A DNA stretch of 64,000 bases from NCBI GenBank assembly GCA_035626475.1, contig DASPNP010000066.1, positions 27,456-91,455 of the forward strand, in the 5' to 3' direction. The notes under the pieces were generated by a model. That model was given only the letters and a program-made list of their open reading frames with translations, did not search any database and was not told the DNA's origin. Shown here in pieces: positions 17,547 through 25,514 of the stretch. The position numbers were made by a program, and so were the translations under genes. How positions within the stretch are numbered: the stretch's first letter is position 1; every line of letters starts with the position of its first letter. This stretch comes from DASPKT01 sp035626475 (GTDB lineage Bacteria; Pseudomonadota; Alphaproteobacteria; Azospirillales; Azospirillaceae).

Positions 17547-19718
17547 ATGAGGGGAGTACCGGGAATGCCTATGCGCCGCGAGAGCGTGGCCGCCGAGGAG
17601 TTCGGCGCCGGGGTCCTGAGATCGCGCTTTCCCGCCGAGGCGCTGCCGCGCGACGGGCACGATCCCGACCATTCCGCCACCGACACCGGGCCGCTGCCAG
17701 TCATCCGCGACCGGCCGCTGGAGAAGTTCATGGCGCTCTGGTGCGGCCTGTCCTGGACCGAGGGCGCCGCCAACTTCCCCAGCGCCCCCGTCGGCACGCC
17801 GATGATCCTGACCTACAGCTTCATGGAGTCGCTGCCCGCCTATTTCTCCGAGGAGTTCTACGCGCAGAACCCGGGCGCCTACCGCACCGGCGCCTTCTCC
17901 GCCCTGACCGAGGCGCAGCGCGCCAACGCGCGTCTGGCCTTCGACATGATCACCCAGGCGACCGGCATCCGCTTCGTCGAGGTGCCCGACGCGGTGGGCG
18001 GCGAGATCCGCATGGGCATGGGGGCGATGCAGGCCGACCTCGGCGGCTTCGCCTACCTGCCCAGCGTCGACCAGGGCCATATCGAGGATCTGCCGAACGG
18101 CGGCGGGCGCGAGCGCACCGACTTCCAGGGCGTGGCCGGCGACATCTTCGTCAGTTCCCTCTACTACGCCTCGAGCACGCTGGCGCCGGGGACAGAGGGC
18201 TTCGCCGTCGTCATGCACGAGATCGGCCACGCGCTGGGGCTGGTCCATCCCAAGGTCGGCTTCGCCGGCCTGACCGAGGCCGAGTCCGGCATCGACAGCT
18301 CGGTCATGGCGCTGGGCACCGGCGGCGCGGCGGCGCAGAACGGGGTGCCCGCCGCCTTCCGCCCGCTCGACCTGCAGGTGCTGCGCTACATCTACGGCAC
18401 GCCGGAGGACGAGGCGCGGCTGGACGGCCAGGTCACCCGCACGCTGGACCGGACCAGCTGGACCTACACCATGACCGGCGCCGCCGCCGACGATGTGATC
18501 CTGGGCACCAACCTGCGCGACACGGTCCGGGGCGGCGCCGGCCGCGACCTGCTGAACGGGCTGGGCGCCGACGATCTGCTGGACGGCGGCGACGAGGCCG
18601 ACCGGCTGGATGGCGGCATCGGGAACGACACGCTGCTGGGCGGCGCCGGCGACGACTACATGCTGGGCAATTTCGGCGACGATGTGTTCGAGGGTGGCGC
18701 CGGCCAGGATTTGATGGAAGGCTCCTACGGCAACGACAGCTTCACCGCGCGCGGCGAGGGCGACATCATTATCGGCGAGTATTTCGCGCCCACCATCTTC
18801 ACCGACACGGTGGACTACAGCCGCGCCGGCGGCGCCGTGACGGTCGACCTCGGCGCGGACTACCAGTCCATGGATACGCGCCAGGAGAACGCCATCCGGG
18901 CGCTGAACCATGACGGCACCGTGGCGCGCTACTACAACATCGGCTACGGCATCGTCGCGGGCGGCGCCCAGGCGGACCAACTCATCAACGTCAACCGGAT
19001 CATCGGCACGCCCCTCAATGACAGTCTCAGGGGCCGCAACGGCGCCGCCCCCAGCGACGAGACCCTGTCCGGCGGCGCCGGCAACGACACGATCGAGGGA
19101 TTCGGGGCCGGCAATTTCCGGGGTAGCCGGGGCGACCTGCTGCTCGGCAGCACGGGCGACGACCTTTACATCGTGCGCGAGGCGGCGGGCGAGCGCGTGC
19201 AGGAGCTGGCCGGCGAGGGCACCGACACGGTCCGCTTCATCGGCAGTGGCGCCTACACCCTGCCCGACCATGTCGAGGACGGCACCATCCTGGCGTTCGG
19301 GGCGGAGAGCGTGCTGACCGGCACCGCGGCCGCCAACCGCCTGTCGGTCGACGCCGCCGGCCTGCCGCAGGGCGCCGTGCTGCGCGGCCTCGGCGGGGCG
19401 GATACGCTGACCGGCGGCGGCGGGGCCGAGACGCTGGAGGGCGGCGCCGGCGACGATCTGTTGACCGGCGGCATCTCGGCGGATTTGTTCCTGTTCGGCG
19501 CCGACAGCGCCGGCGGGCGCGACACCATCGCCGATTTCCAGCTCAAGGTCACCGTGACGGGCGGGACCGACCTGATCCGGCTGACGGGCGGGCTGTCCTA
19601 CACGACCGGCACCGGCGCCGAGGGCTGGCTGCGCCTGATCCTGTCCAACGGCGCCATCGTGGACCTGACCGGCATCGCGCCCGCCGCCTTCGATCCCGCC
19701 TGGGTGGCGAGCGGCTGA
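17547..19718 (+). CDS. Serralysin-like RTX metalloprotease (M10)
   Basis: A 723-residue protein. The zinc site is the extended metzincin motif HEIGHALGLVHP (H224, E225, H228, H234), followed about 20 residues later by a Met-turn candidate SSVMAL (M254), which departs from the usual SxMSY. Residues from about 320 hold calcium-binding RTX nonapeptides (LGGAGDDYML, EGGAGQDLMEG, then LRGLGGADTLTGG and EGGAGDDLLTGG near 610-640). No Sec signal is present; type I secretion through the C-terminal region is expected, but no ABC/MFP exporter is in the window. Starts at 17547, 17565 (better GGGGAG spacing) and 17571 are all possible. The C-terminal residues lack the standard DxxV end. Confidence 0.82.
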   Translation: MRGVPGMPMRRESVAAEEFGAGVLRSRFPAEALPRDGHDPDHSATDTGPLPVIRDRPLEKFMALWCGLSWTEGAANFPSAPVGTPMILTYSFMESLPAYFSEEFYAQNPGAYRTGAFSALTEAQRANARLAFDMITQATGIRFVEVPDAVGGEIRMGMGAMQADLGGFAYLPSVDQGHIEDLPNGGGRERTDFQGVAGDIFVSSLYYASSTLAPGTEGFAVVMHEIGHALGLVHPKVGFAGLTEAESGIDSSVMALGTGGAAAQNGVPAAFRPLDLQVLRYIYGTPEDEARLDGQVTRTLDRTSWTYTMTGAAADDVILGTNLRDTVRGGAGRDLLNGLGADDLLDGGDEADRLDGGIGNDTLLGGAGDDYMLGNFGDDVFEGGAGQDLMEGSYGNDSFTARGEGDIIIGEYFAPTIFTDTVDYSRAGGAVTVDLGADYQSMDTRQENAIRALNHDGTVARYYNIGYGIVAGGAQADQLINVNRIIGTPLNDSLRGRNGAAPSDETLSGGAGNDTIEGFGAGNFRGSRGDLLLGSTGDDLYIVREAAGERVQELAGEGTDTVRFIGSGAYTLPDHVEDGTILAFGAESVLTGTAAANRLSVDAAGLPQGAVLRGLGGADTLTGGGGAETLEGGAGDDLLTGGISADLFLFGADSAGGRDTIADFQLKVTVTGGTDLIRLTGGLSYTTGTGAEGWLRLILSNGAIVDLTGIAPAAFDPAWVASG

Positions 19719-19721
19719 GCC

Positions 19722-20201
19722 TCAGTCGATGTGCCGGTAGGCGCCGCACCAGTAGAGCAGCGGACGGCCCTCGGCGGCGAAGGCCAGCTTGACGACCTTG
19801 CCGACGATGATGACGTGGTCGCCACCCTCGTGCGAACCGTAGAGCTCGCAGTCCAGATTGGCGAGGCAGCCTTCCAGGATCGGGCTGCCGGTCTCCCAGG
19901 CCGCGCGGGGCACCCCGTCCCAGCGGTCGGTGGCGTGGCCGCGGGAGAAGCGGTGGGAGAAATCGCGCTGCTCCTCCGTCAGGATGTTCAGCGCGAAGCC
20001 GCGGCCGCTCTGGAAGAGCGGCAGGGTGTTGGCGTTCCTGTCCAGGCAGAACAGCACCAGCGGCGGGTCCAGCGAGACCGAGGTGACGGAGTTCACCGTC
20101 ACCCCCACGGGGTTGCCCTCCCCGTCAAGCGTGGTCGCGACCGCGATCCCCGTGGCGAAGCGGCCGAGGGTGTGGCGGAACTCGCGGGCGTCGATGGTCA
20201 T
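19722..20201 (-). CDS. Flavin reductase family protein
   Basis: A 159-residue split-barrel FMN-binding protein: FRHTLGRFATGIAVATT at the start, GVTVNSVTSVSLDPPLVLFCLDR in the FMN-binding region, FALNILTEEQRDFSHRFS, and GDHVIIVGKV near the end. These are the typical blocks of the small component of two-component monooxygenases (HpaC type), which supplies reduced FMN. No partner monooxygenase is near, so its use is open. It ends 3 nt from the convergent RTX protease gene. Confidence 0.88.
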   Translation of the reverse strand: MTIDAREFRHTLGRFATGIAVATTLDGEGNPVGVTVNSVTSVSLDPPLVLFCLDRNANTLPLFQSGRGFALNILTEEQRDFSHRFSRGHATDRWDGVPRAAWETGSPILEGCLANLDCELYGSHEGGDHVIIVGKVVKLAFAAEGRPLLYWCGAYRHID

Positions 20202-20425
20202 GGGGGCGGGACCGGCTCTGGAGGAAGGGGCCTTCCGTCCCTAGCCGATGGGGGCACGGGGCGCAAGCTGATTGGCCCGGAAATGGTTGGCGCGGCATCA
20301 CTTGTCCAGTCCCGGCCTACCCCGTCCGATGAATATCCCTTCCTCGGGCACCCCCACTGCCCTTAAACTATCGGTTGGACTAGCAGTCGGCCGCATCTTG
20401 GCCGTTCTTTTCGGAAGGTGGTCCC

Positions 20426-21562
20426 GTGGCGAGCAACGCGGGCGGCGGCAAGAACCAAGCCCCGATCATCATCAAGAAGATCAACAAGAGCGCCGAGGGC
20501 CACCATGGCGGCGCCTGGAAGGTCGCCTATGCCGACTTCGTGACGGCGATGATGGCCTTCTTCCTGCTGCTCTGGCTGCTGAACGTCACCACCTCGGAAC
20601 AGAAGCTGGGCATCGCCGACTATTTCTCCCCCGCCAGCCCCTCCAAGCAGGAGAGCGGCGCCGGCGGCGTGCTGGGCGGCCAGACCATCACGGTGGACGG
20701 GTCGCTGAACAACCAGTCCTCGCCGCCGCAGCTGACGGTGCCGGTGCCCTCGCTGCCCGCCGCCGCCAACGCCGCCGAGCAGGTGGACGACTTCAAGTAC
20801 AGCGCCCGCGGCCGGCCCGACGGCGACAAGGACAAGCTCGGCAACACCGACGAGGAGAAGGCGGGCGGCCCCACCGCCGGGACCATGAAGGGCGGCCTGT
20901 CCGAGGCGGAGCTGGCCGGCGGCGCGGCCGACCTCATGCGCATCGGCGGCAAGGAGGAGGCCGACAAGAACGGCGACGGCGAGGTCGACCCGGCCGAGCT
21001 GGCGGAGGCGCTGGCCAAGCTCGAGGCGCAGCAGTTCCAGCAGGCCGCGGCCGAGCTGCGCCAGGCCATCCAGGAGGTGCCGGAGCTGCGCGACCTCGCC
21101 CAGAACCTGATCATCGACCAGACGCCCGAGGGGCTGCGCATCCAGCTGGTGGACCAGGAAGGCTACTCGATGTTCCCCTCCGCCAGCGCCAAGATGTTCC
21201 CCCAGACGGCGCAGCTGATGGCCTATGTGGCGCAAGCAGTCTCAAAGATGCCGAACCGGCTGTCGGTCAGCGGCCACACCGACAGTATTCCGTTCTCCAA
21301 CGACGCCGCCTACGGCAACTGGGAACTCTCCTCCGACCGCGCCAATGCGAGCCGGCGTGCACTCATCGCCGGCGGTGTCGCGCCCGAACGCATTGCGACA
21401 GTGGTCGCCAAGGCTGACACCGACCACCTCTTTCCCGACGACCCGAAATCGCCGCGTAACCGCCGGGTCAGCATCGTGCTGATCCGCGAGCAGCCGCTGG
21501 GCGCCGGGCCGGCGGTTCCGGCCGCGCCGGCGGGCGCCTCGGGCACGTCGCCGGCGCGCTAG
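20426..21562 (+). CDS. motB: Flagellar motor stator protein MotB with an EF-hand loop
   Basis: A 378-residue MotB. The plug/transmembrane segment YADFVTAMMAFFLLLWLL carries the ion-binding Asp (D37). After a long low-complexity linker the OmpA-like peptidoglycan-binding domain begins near residue 215, with SVSGHTDSIPF, NWELSSDRANASRRAL and PRNRRVSIVL. The linker contains DKNGDGEVDPAE at 180-191, which fits the canonical 12-residue EF-hand calcium loop position by position, directly followed by a helix. GTG 20426 has GGAAGG nearby. No motA is adjacent; the MotA/ExbB-like gene at the left window edge is about 20 kb away and has its own OmpA-like partner. Confidence 0.9.
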   Translation: MASNAGGGKNQAPIIIKKINKSAEGHHGGAWKVAYADFVTAMMAFFLLLWLLNVTTSEQKLGIADYFSPASPSKQESGAGGVLGGQTITVDGSLNNQSSPPQLTVPVPSLPAAANAAEQVDDFKYSARGRPDGDKDKLGNTDEEKAGGPTAGTMKGGLSEAELAGGAADLMRIGGKEEADKNGDGEVDPAELAEALAKLEAQQFQQAAAELRQAIQEVPELRDLAQNLIIDQTPEGLRIQLVDQEGYSMFPSASAKMFPQTAQLMAYVAQAVSKMPNRLSVSGHTDSIPFSNDAAYGNWELSSDRANASRRALIAGGVAPERIATVVAKADTDHLFPDDPKSPRNRRVSIVLIREQPLGAGPAVPAAPAGASGTSPAR

Positions 21563-21826
21563 GAATGCCGATGCCGCAGCCACACCACGGCGGCGAAATA
21601 TCACAGCCGCCCCGTCGCAATGGCCTCTCGTCGGTGTTACTCTGATCGCCAGAGGCCGGTGCCCCTTCCCTCCCGTCCGGGGCAGGAGGCGGGGGCCGCC
21701 GCCGCAGGGGAACCGCCAGGGCACCGCATGACGTTTCCGTCCGGCATGACCGACCAGTACAGCGCCTCCGCCCCGGGGGCCGCACACCGCTTCCCGCCCG
21801 CCCGCCTCCCCGTCCGGACCGCCTGA

Positions 21827-22600
21827 ATGAGCGTCATTCCGCCGCCCTACCGCCCGCTGCAGCAGTTCTTCCGGTCGGGGCCGATGCCCTGTCCCTACCT
21901 GCCCGGCCGGATCGAGCGGAAGCTGTTCACGCGCCTGTCCGGCCCGCAGGCGGCGGAGGTCAACTCCACCCTGTCGCGCGCCGGCTTCCGCCGCAGCCAC
22001 GACATCGTCTACCGGCCGGTCTGCCCCGGCTGCAACGCCTGCGTGCCCGTGCGCATCCCGGTGGCGGAGTTCGCGCCGAACCGGACCATGCGCAAGATCC
22101 GCAAGGCCAACACCGACCTGACCTTCACCCCGGCGCCGGCCTCGGCGACGGTGGAGCAGTACGGCGTCTTCGCCGCCTACCAGGACGCGCGCCATGGCGA
22201 CAGCGACATGAGCCGGATGAGCCTGGCCGACTACACCGCCATGGTGGAGGAGGGCCGGGTCGACACGCTGGTGTTCGAACTGCGCGACGCCGAGGGCCAG
22301 CTGCGCGGCGGCCTGCTGACCGACCGGCTGGCCGACGGCTATTCCGCCGTCTACAGCTTCTACGATCCGGCCGACGTGCGTCGCAGCCTGGGCACGCAGA
22401 TGATCCTGTCGCTGGTCGAGGCGGCCCGGGCGGCGAACCTGCCCTATGTCTATCTCGGCTACTGGATCGATGGCAGCCGCAAGATGGCCTACAAGGCCCG
22501 CTTCCGGCCGCTGGAGCAGCTGTCGCGCGACGGCTGGGTGCGCATGACCGACGCCGAGCTGGACCGGCTGGAAGCCGCCGTCGGCGCAGACGCGGACTGA
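21827..22600 (+). CDS. bpt: Aspartate/glutamate leucyltransferase (bacterial protein transferase)
   Basis: A 257-residue leucyl/phenylalanyl-type transferase of the Bpt/ATE1 family, which joins Leu from tRNA to N-terminal Asp or Glu of proteins and so marks them for ClpAP degradation. The N-terminal Cys motif CPYLPGRIERKLF and CPGCNACVPVRI, the YSFYDP segment and LPYVYLGYWIDGSRKMAYKAR are all family hallmarks. Length is standard. The start follows directly after an upstream stop (CTGAATGAGC); no strong ribosome site is seen. Confidence 0.92.
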   Translation: MSVIPPPYRPLQQFFRSGPMPCPYLPGRIERKLFTRLSGPQAAEVNSTLSRAGFRRSHDIVYRPVCPGCNACVPVRIPVAEFAPNRTMRKIRKANTDLTFTPAPASATVEQYGVFAAYQDARHGDSDMSRMSLADYTAMVEEGRVDTLVFELRDAEGQLRGGLLTDRLADGYSAVYSFYDPADVRRSLGTQMILSLVEAARAANLPYVYLGYWIDGSRKMAYKARFRPLEQLSRDGWVRMTDAELDRLEAAVGADAD

Positions 22601-22624
22601 GCCTCCTCAGTTGTTCCACTCAAT

Positions 22625-22783
22625 CCCGTCATCCCGGCGAAAGCCGGGACCCAGGGGTTGCAGCGATAATCGACCGATGAAGCGTGCCCAGTTCACAGGC
22701 TTTGTTGGAAGTCGCTTTGGGACCGCTGCATTGATCTCATACTGCGGCAACCCCTGGGCCCCGGCTTTCGCCGGGGTGACGGG
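22625..22783. repeat. Dispersed palindromic repeat, family B copy 1
   Basis: Outer arms CCCGTCATCCCGGCGAAAGC on the left and GCTTTCGCCGGGGTGACGGG on the right, followed inward by CCAGGGGTTGC / GCAACCCCTGG. Other copies at 30750, 40903 and 50253. The centre differs between copies. Confidence 0.88.
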
Positions 22784-22889
22784 AAAAGAGATCACCCTCC
22801 GAAGGTGCTGCTAGAGCTGCCTGCTGACCCCAGCCCGGAACCCCCGCCCGTCCCCGCCGTTCCCTCCCCGCACCATCGGGGAGCGCCCC

Positions 22890-23744
22890 ATGCGCCGTCG
22901 CGCCTTCATCCGCACCACCGCCCTGCTGGGCGCCGCCTGCCTCGCCGCGCCTGTTCTGCTGACGCGCCCGGCACGGGCGTCCGCCGTGCTGCGGCTCGCC
23001 GCCAGCGATCCGGCGGCGGCTCACGCCGTGGCGGCGCATCTGGCGGCGGCGTCGGAGGGAACGCTGATCCTGGCACCGGTACCGGCCGGCACCCCGGCGG
23101 ATGCGGCGCTGGTCGAGGCCTGGCGCCTGTCCCCGGCCGCCGCCCTGCTCGCCGCCATGCCCTTCGGGCCGGAGCCGGAACGGTTGGCCCCCTGGCTCGC
23201 GTCGGACGAGGGACGCGCCCTGTTCCGCGCCGCCGCCGGCTCCGCCGCCTTCGCCGTTGCGCTGGCGCCCGGCGGCCATGTCGCCGGCCCCGTTCCCGAC
23301 GGCCTCGCCGATCTCAGGGGCCTGCGCGTGGCGGCGCCGGGGCCGCTGGGCAAGGTCTGGCGGCGTCTGGGGGCGGAAACGGCGGCCGCGGAGGCGCCGG
23401 TGACCGACTGCGCCGCAGCCGGCGGACGCCTCGGCTTCGGACCCCGCTCCCGCCTGCTGGCCCTGTCCATCGACCCGGGCGCCCTCGCCGCCCTGCCGCC
23501 GTCGGCCCGACCGGCGCTGGAGTCGCCGCCGCTGCTGCTCGATGGGCCGGCCGGCGGACCGTCGCTGTCGCCCGAGATCATGGTGGCCGCCGGCAACCAT
23601 GCGGCGGACGTCAGGCGCGCCCTCAAGGCTTCCGCCGATCGGCTGACCGCCCGCATCGCCGCGGCATTGCCCGCCCCCGCCGTCTCCGGCATCGCGGCGG
23701 CCTGCTGGCCCTGGCCGGCGGCCTCTAACGCCTTGGTGGCATAA
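22890..23744 (+). CDS. Shrunken DctP-like TRAP binding protein with Tat-like signal
   Basis: A 284-residue Ala-rich protein with a twin-arginine start (MRRRAFIRTTALLGAACLAAP) and likely export. It aligns in blocks with the full TRAP binding protein that follows at 23876: PFGPEPERLAPWLASDEGRA against PFGLNARQQNAWLFQGGGLE, and LADLRGLRVAAPGPLGKVWRRLGA against VEDLKGLKMRIGGFAGQVISRLGA (each a short segment). The conserved GDIYPALEKGTIDAAEW region of the neighbour is missing. It is about 100 residues shorter, so it is either a degenerate paralogue or a protein with a new role. Ligand unknown. Confidence 0.6.
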   Translation: MRRRAFIRTTALLGAACLAAPVLLTRPARASAVLRLAASDPAAAHAVAAHLAAASEGTLILAPVPAGTPADAALVEAWRLSPAAALLAAMPFGPEPERLAPWLASDEGRALFRAAAGSAAFAVALAPGGHVAGPVPDGLADLRGLRVAAPGPLGKVWRRLGAETAAAEAPVTDCAAAGGRLGFGPRSRLLALSIDPGALAALPPSARPALESPPLLLDGPAGGPSLSPEIMVAAGNHAADVRRALKASADRLTARIAAALPAPAVSGIAAACWPWPAASNALVA

Positions 23745-23875
23745 GAGGAAGTCCCGTTGACGGCGCCGTCCGGCCTTCTATGCTCGGGCGGCGGGGAATG
23801 GCCGGCAAGGCCTCTCCGCCGACAAGGAGCGGGACGCTGCGAATGTCCCGCCTGGACCAGCGGAGGAGATGCCCG

Positions 23876-25042
23876 ATGAAGCCGCCCAGCGCCCCTGCGC
23901 CGACCGCCACGCCCGAGCCCGCCGCGCCTGAGCCCGCGCTGCAGCGCCGCTCCTTCCTGGCCGCCGCCGGCACCGGCGCAGCCGTCGCGGCCGCCACCTT
24001 CCCGGCCCCCGCCATCGCGCAGTCCAACCCCGAGATCAAATGGCGCTGCGCCTCCAGCTTTCCCAAGAGCCTGGACACGATCTACGGCGGCGCCGAGATC
24101 GTGGCGAAGCGCGTCGAGGCGGCCACCGACGGCAAGTTCCAGATCCGCGCCTTCGCCGGCGGCGAGATCGTGCCGGGCCTGCAGGTGCTGGACGCCGTCC
24201 AGGCCGGCACGGTCGAGTGCGGCCACACCGTCAACTACTACTATGTCGGCAAGGACCCGGCCTTCGCCTTCGACTGCGCCATCCCCTTCGGGCTGAACGC
24301 GCGCCAGCAGAACGCCTGGCTGTTCCAGGGCGGCGGGCTGGAGCTCGTCCGCGATTTCCTGAAGGGCTACAACGTCATCAACTTCCCGGCCGGCAACACC
24401 GGCACGCAGATGGGCGGCTGGTTCCGCAAGGAGATCAAGACCGTCGAGGATCTGAAGGGCCTGAAGATGCGCATCGGCGGCTTCGCCGGCCAGGTGATCT
24501 CCCGCCTGGGCGCCGTGCCGCAGCAGATCGCCGGCGGCGACATCTACCCGGCGCTGGAGAAGGGCACCATCGACGCCGCCGAGTGGGTCGGCCCCTATGA
24601 CGACGAGAAGCTCGGCTTCCAGAAGGTCGCCAAATACTACTACTACCCCGGCTGGTGGGAGGCCGGGCCGACCGTCTCCATGATCGTGAATTTGCAGCAA
24701 TGGGACGCGCTGCCCAAGCACTACAAGGCGATCTTCGAGTCCGCCTGCCAGGACGCCAACGTCACCATGACCGCCAAGTACGACGCGCAGAACCCGGCGG
24801 CGATCAAGCGGCTGGTGGCGTCCGGCGCGCTGCTGCGGCCCTTCCCGCGCGAGGTCCTGCAGGCCTGCTACAAGGCGGCCTTCGAGCTGTATGACGAGAC
24901 GGCGGCCAAGAACCCGGCCTTCAGGAAGATCTACGAGCCCTGGAAGGCCTTCCGCGAGGAGAGCTTCCTGTGGTTCCGCGTCGCCGAGAACACGCTGGAC
25001 AACTTCATGTACGCGGCGTCGGCGGCGGCGCGGAAGGGCTGA
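23876..25042 (+). CDS. TRAP transporter substrate-binding protein, TakP-like
   Basis: A 388-residue periplasmic binding protein of the DctP family. A twin-arginine-like motif (QRRSFLAAAGTGAAVAAATFPAPAIAQ) lies after a 23-residue Pro/Ala-rich lead. IKWRCASSFPKSLDTIYGGAE, VEDLKGLKMRIGG and GGDIYPALEKGTIDAAEWVGP are typical TRAP ligand-site blocks; NYYYVGKDPAFAFDCAIPFG resembles the alpha-keto acid binder TakP. No DctQ/DctM membrane genes are present, so it is an orphan here. ATG 23876 has GGAGGAG upstream and is preferred to the in-frame reading from 23780. Confidence 0.85.
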   Translation: MKPPSAPAPTATPEPAAPEPALQRRSFLAAAGTGAAVAAATFPAPAIAQSNPEIKWRCASSFPKSLDTIYGGAEIVAKRVEAATDGKFQIRAFAGGEIVPGLQVLDAVQAGTVECGHTVNYYYVGKDPAFAFDCAIPFGLNARQQNAWLFQGGGLELVRDFLKGYNVINFPAGNTGTQMGGWFRKEIKTVEDLKGLKMRIGGFAGQVISRLGAVPQQIAGGDIYPALEKGTIDAAEWVGPYDDEKLGFQKVAKYYYYPGWWEAGPTVSMIVNLQQWDALPKHYKAIFESACQDANVTMTAKYDAQNPAAIKRLVASGALLRPFPREVLQACYKAAFELYDETAAKNPAFRKIYEPWKAFREESFLWFRVAENTLDNFMYAASAAARKG

Positions 25043-25054
25043 GCGGGCGGGCCC

Positions 25055-25378
25055 GTGCAGGACTGGACCGACATGGCCGGCCAGGCCCAGCCCTGGCTCA
25101 TGGCCGCCCTGCTGGCGGTCAACGCCTGGACCTTCCTGGTCATGGCCTGGGACAAGTACCGCGCCATCGAGGGCGGGCGGCGGGTTCCGGAACGCAGGCT
25201 CCTCTGGCTGGCGGCGCTGGGCGGCTCGCCCGGGCTGCTGGCCGCCCGCGCCCTCTTCCGCCACAAGACCCGCAAGGAGCCCTTCGTCTCGCGGCTGAGG
25301 CGCATCCTTGCCGTCCAGATGCTGCTCGGGGCGGCGCTGCTGGGGTGGGTGGCGGGACTGGGCACCGGGTCGGGCTGA
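25055..25378 (+). CDS. DUF1294 membrane protein
   Basis: A 107-residue protein with hydrophobic segments at about 14-32, 48-62 and 85-103. The central VMAWDKYRAI, PERRLLWLAALGGSPG and RHKTRKEPF are the conserved marks of DUF1294 (YsdA-like), a small family of unknown function. GTG 25055 begins 12 nt after the TRAP binding protein; ATG 25073 is an alternative. Confidence 0.8.
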   Translation: MQDWTDMAGQAQPWLMAALLAVNAWTFLVMAWDKYRAIEGGRRVPERRLLWLAALGGSPGLLAARALFRHKTRKEPFVSRLRRILAVQMLLGAALLGWVAGLGTGSG

Positions 25379-25514
25379 CGGCGGCGGGAGTTAATTCCGC
25401 GGATGCGGCGCCATCGCCGGGGTACCGCCACATGGACGCGCAAATTGCCATGGATGTTCCACCGGAACAGGACATACACTTGCCTCCTGCACCAGCGGGG
25501 AGGATGCGCCGATC

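Noticed and set aside
21728..21826. 33-codon frame ending directly before bpt
   Set aside because: Might be a leader peptide, but there is no ribosome site and no evidence beyond its position.
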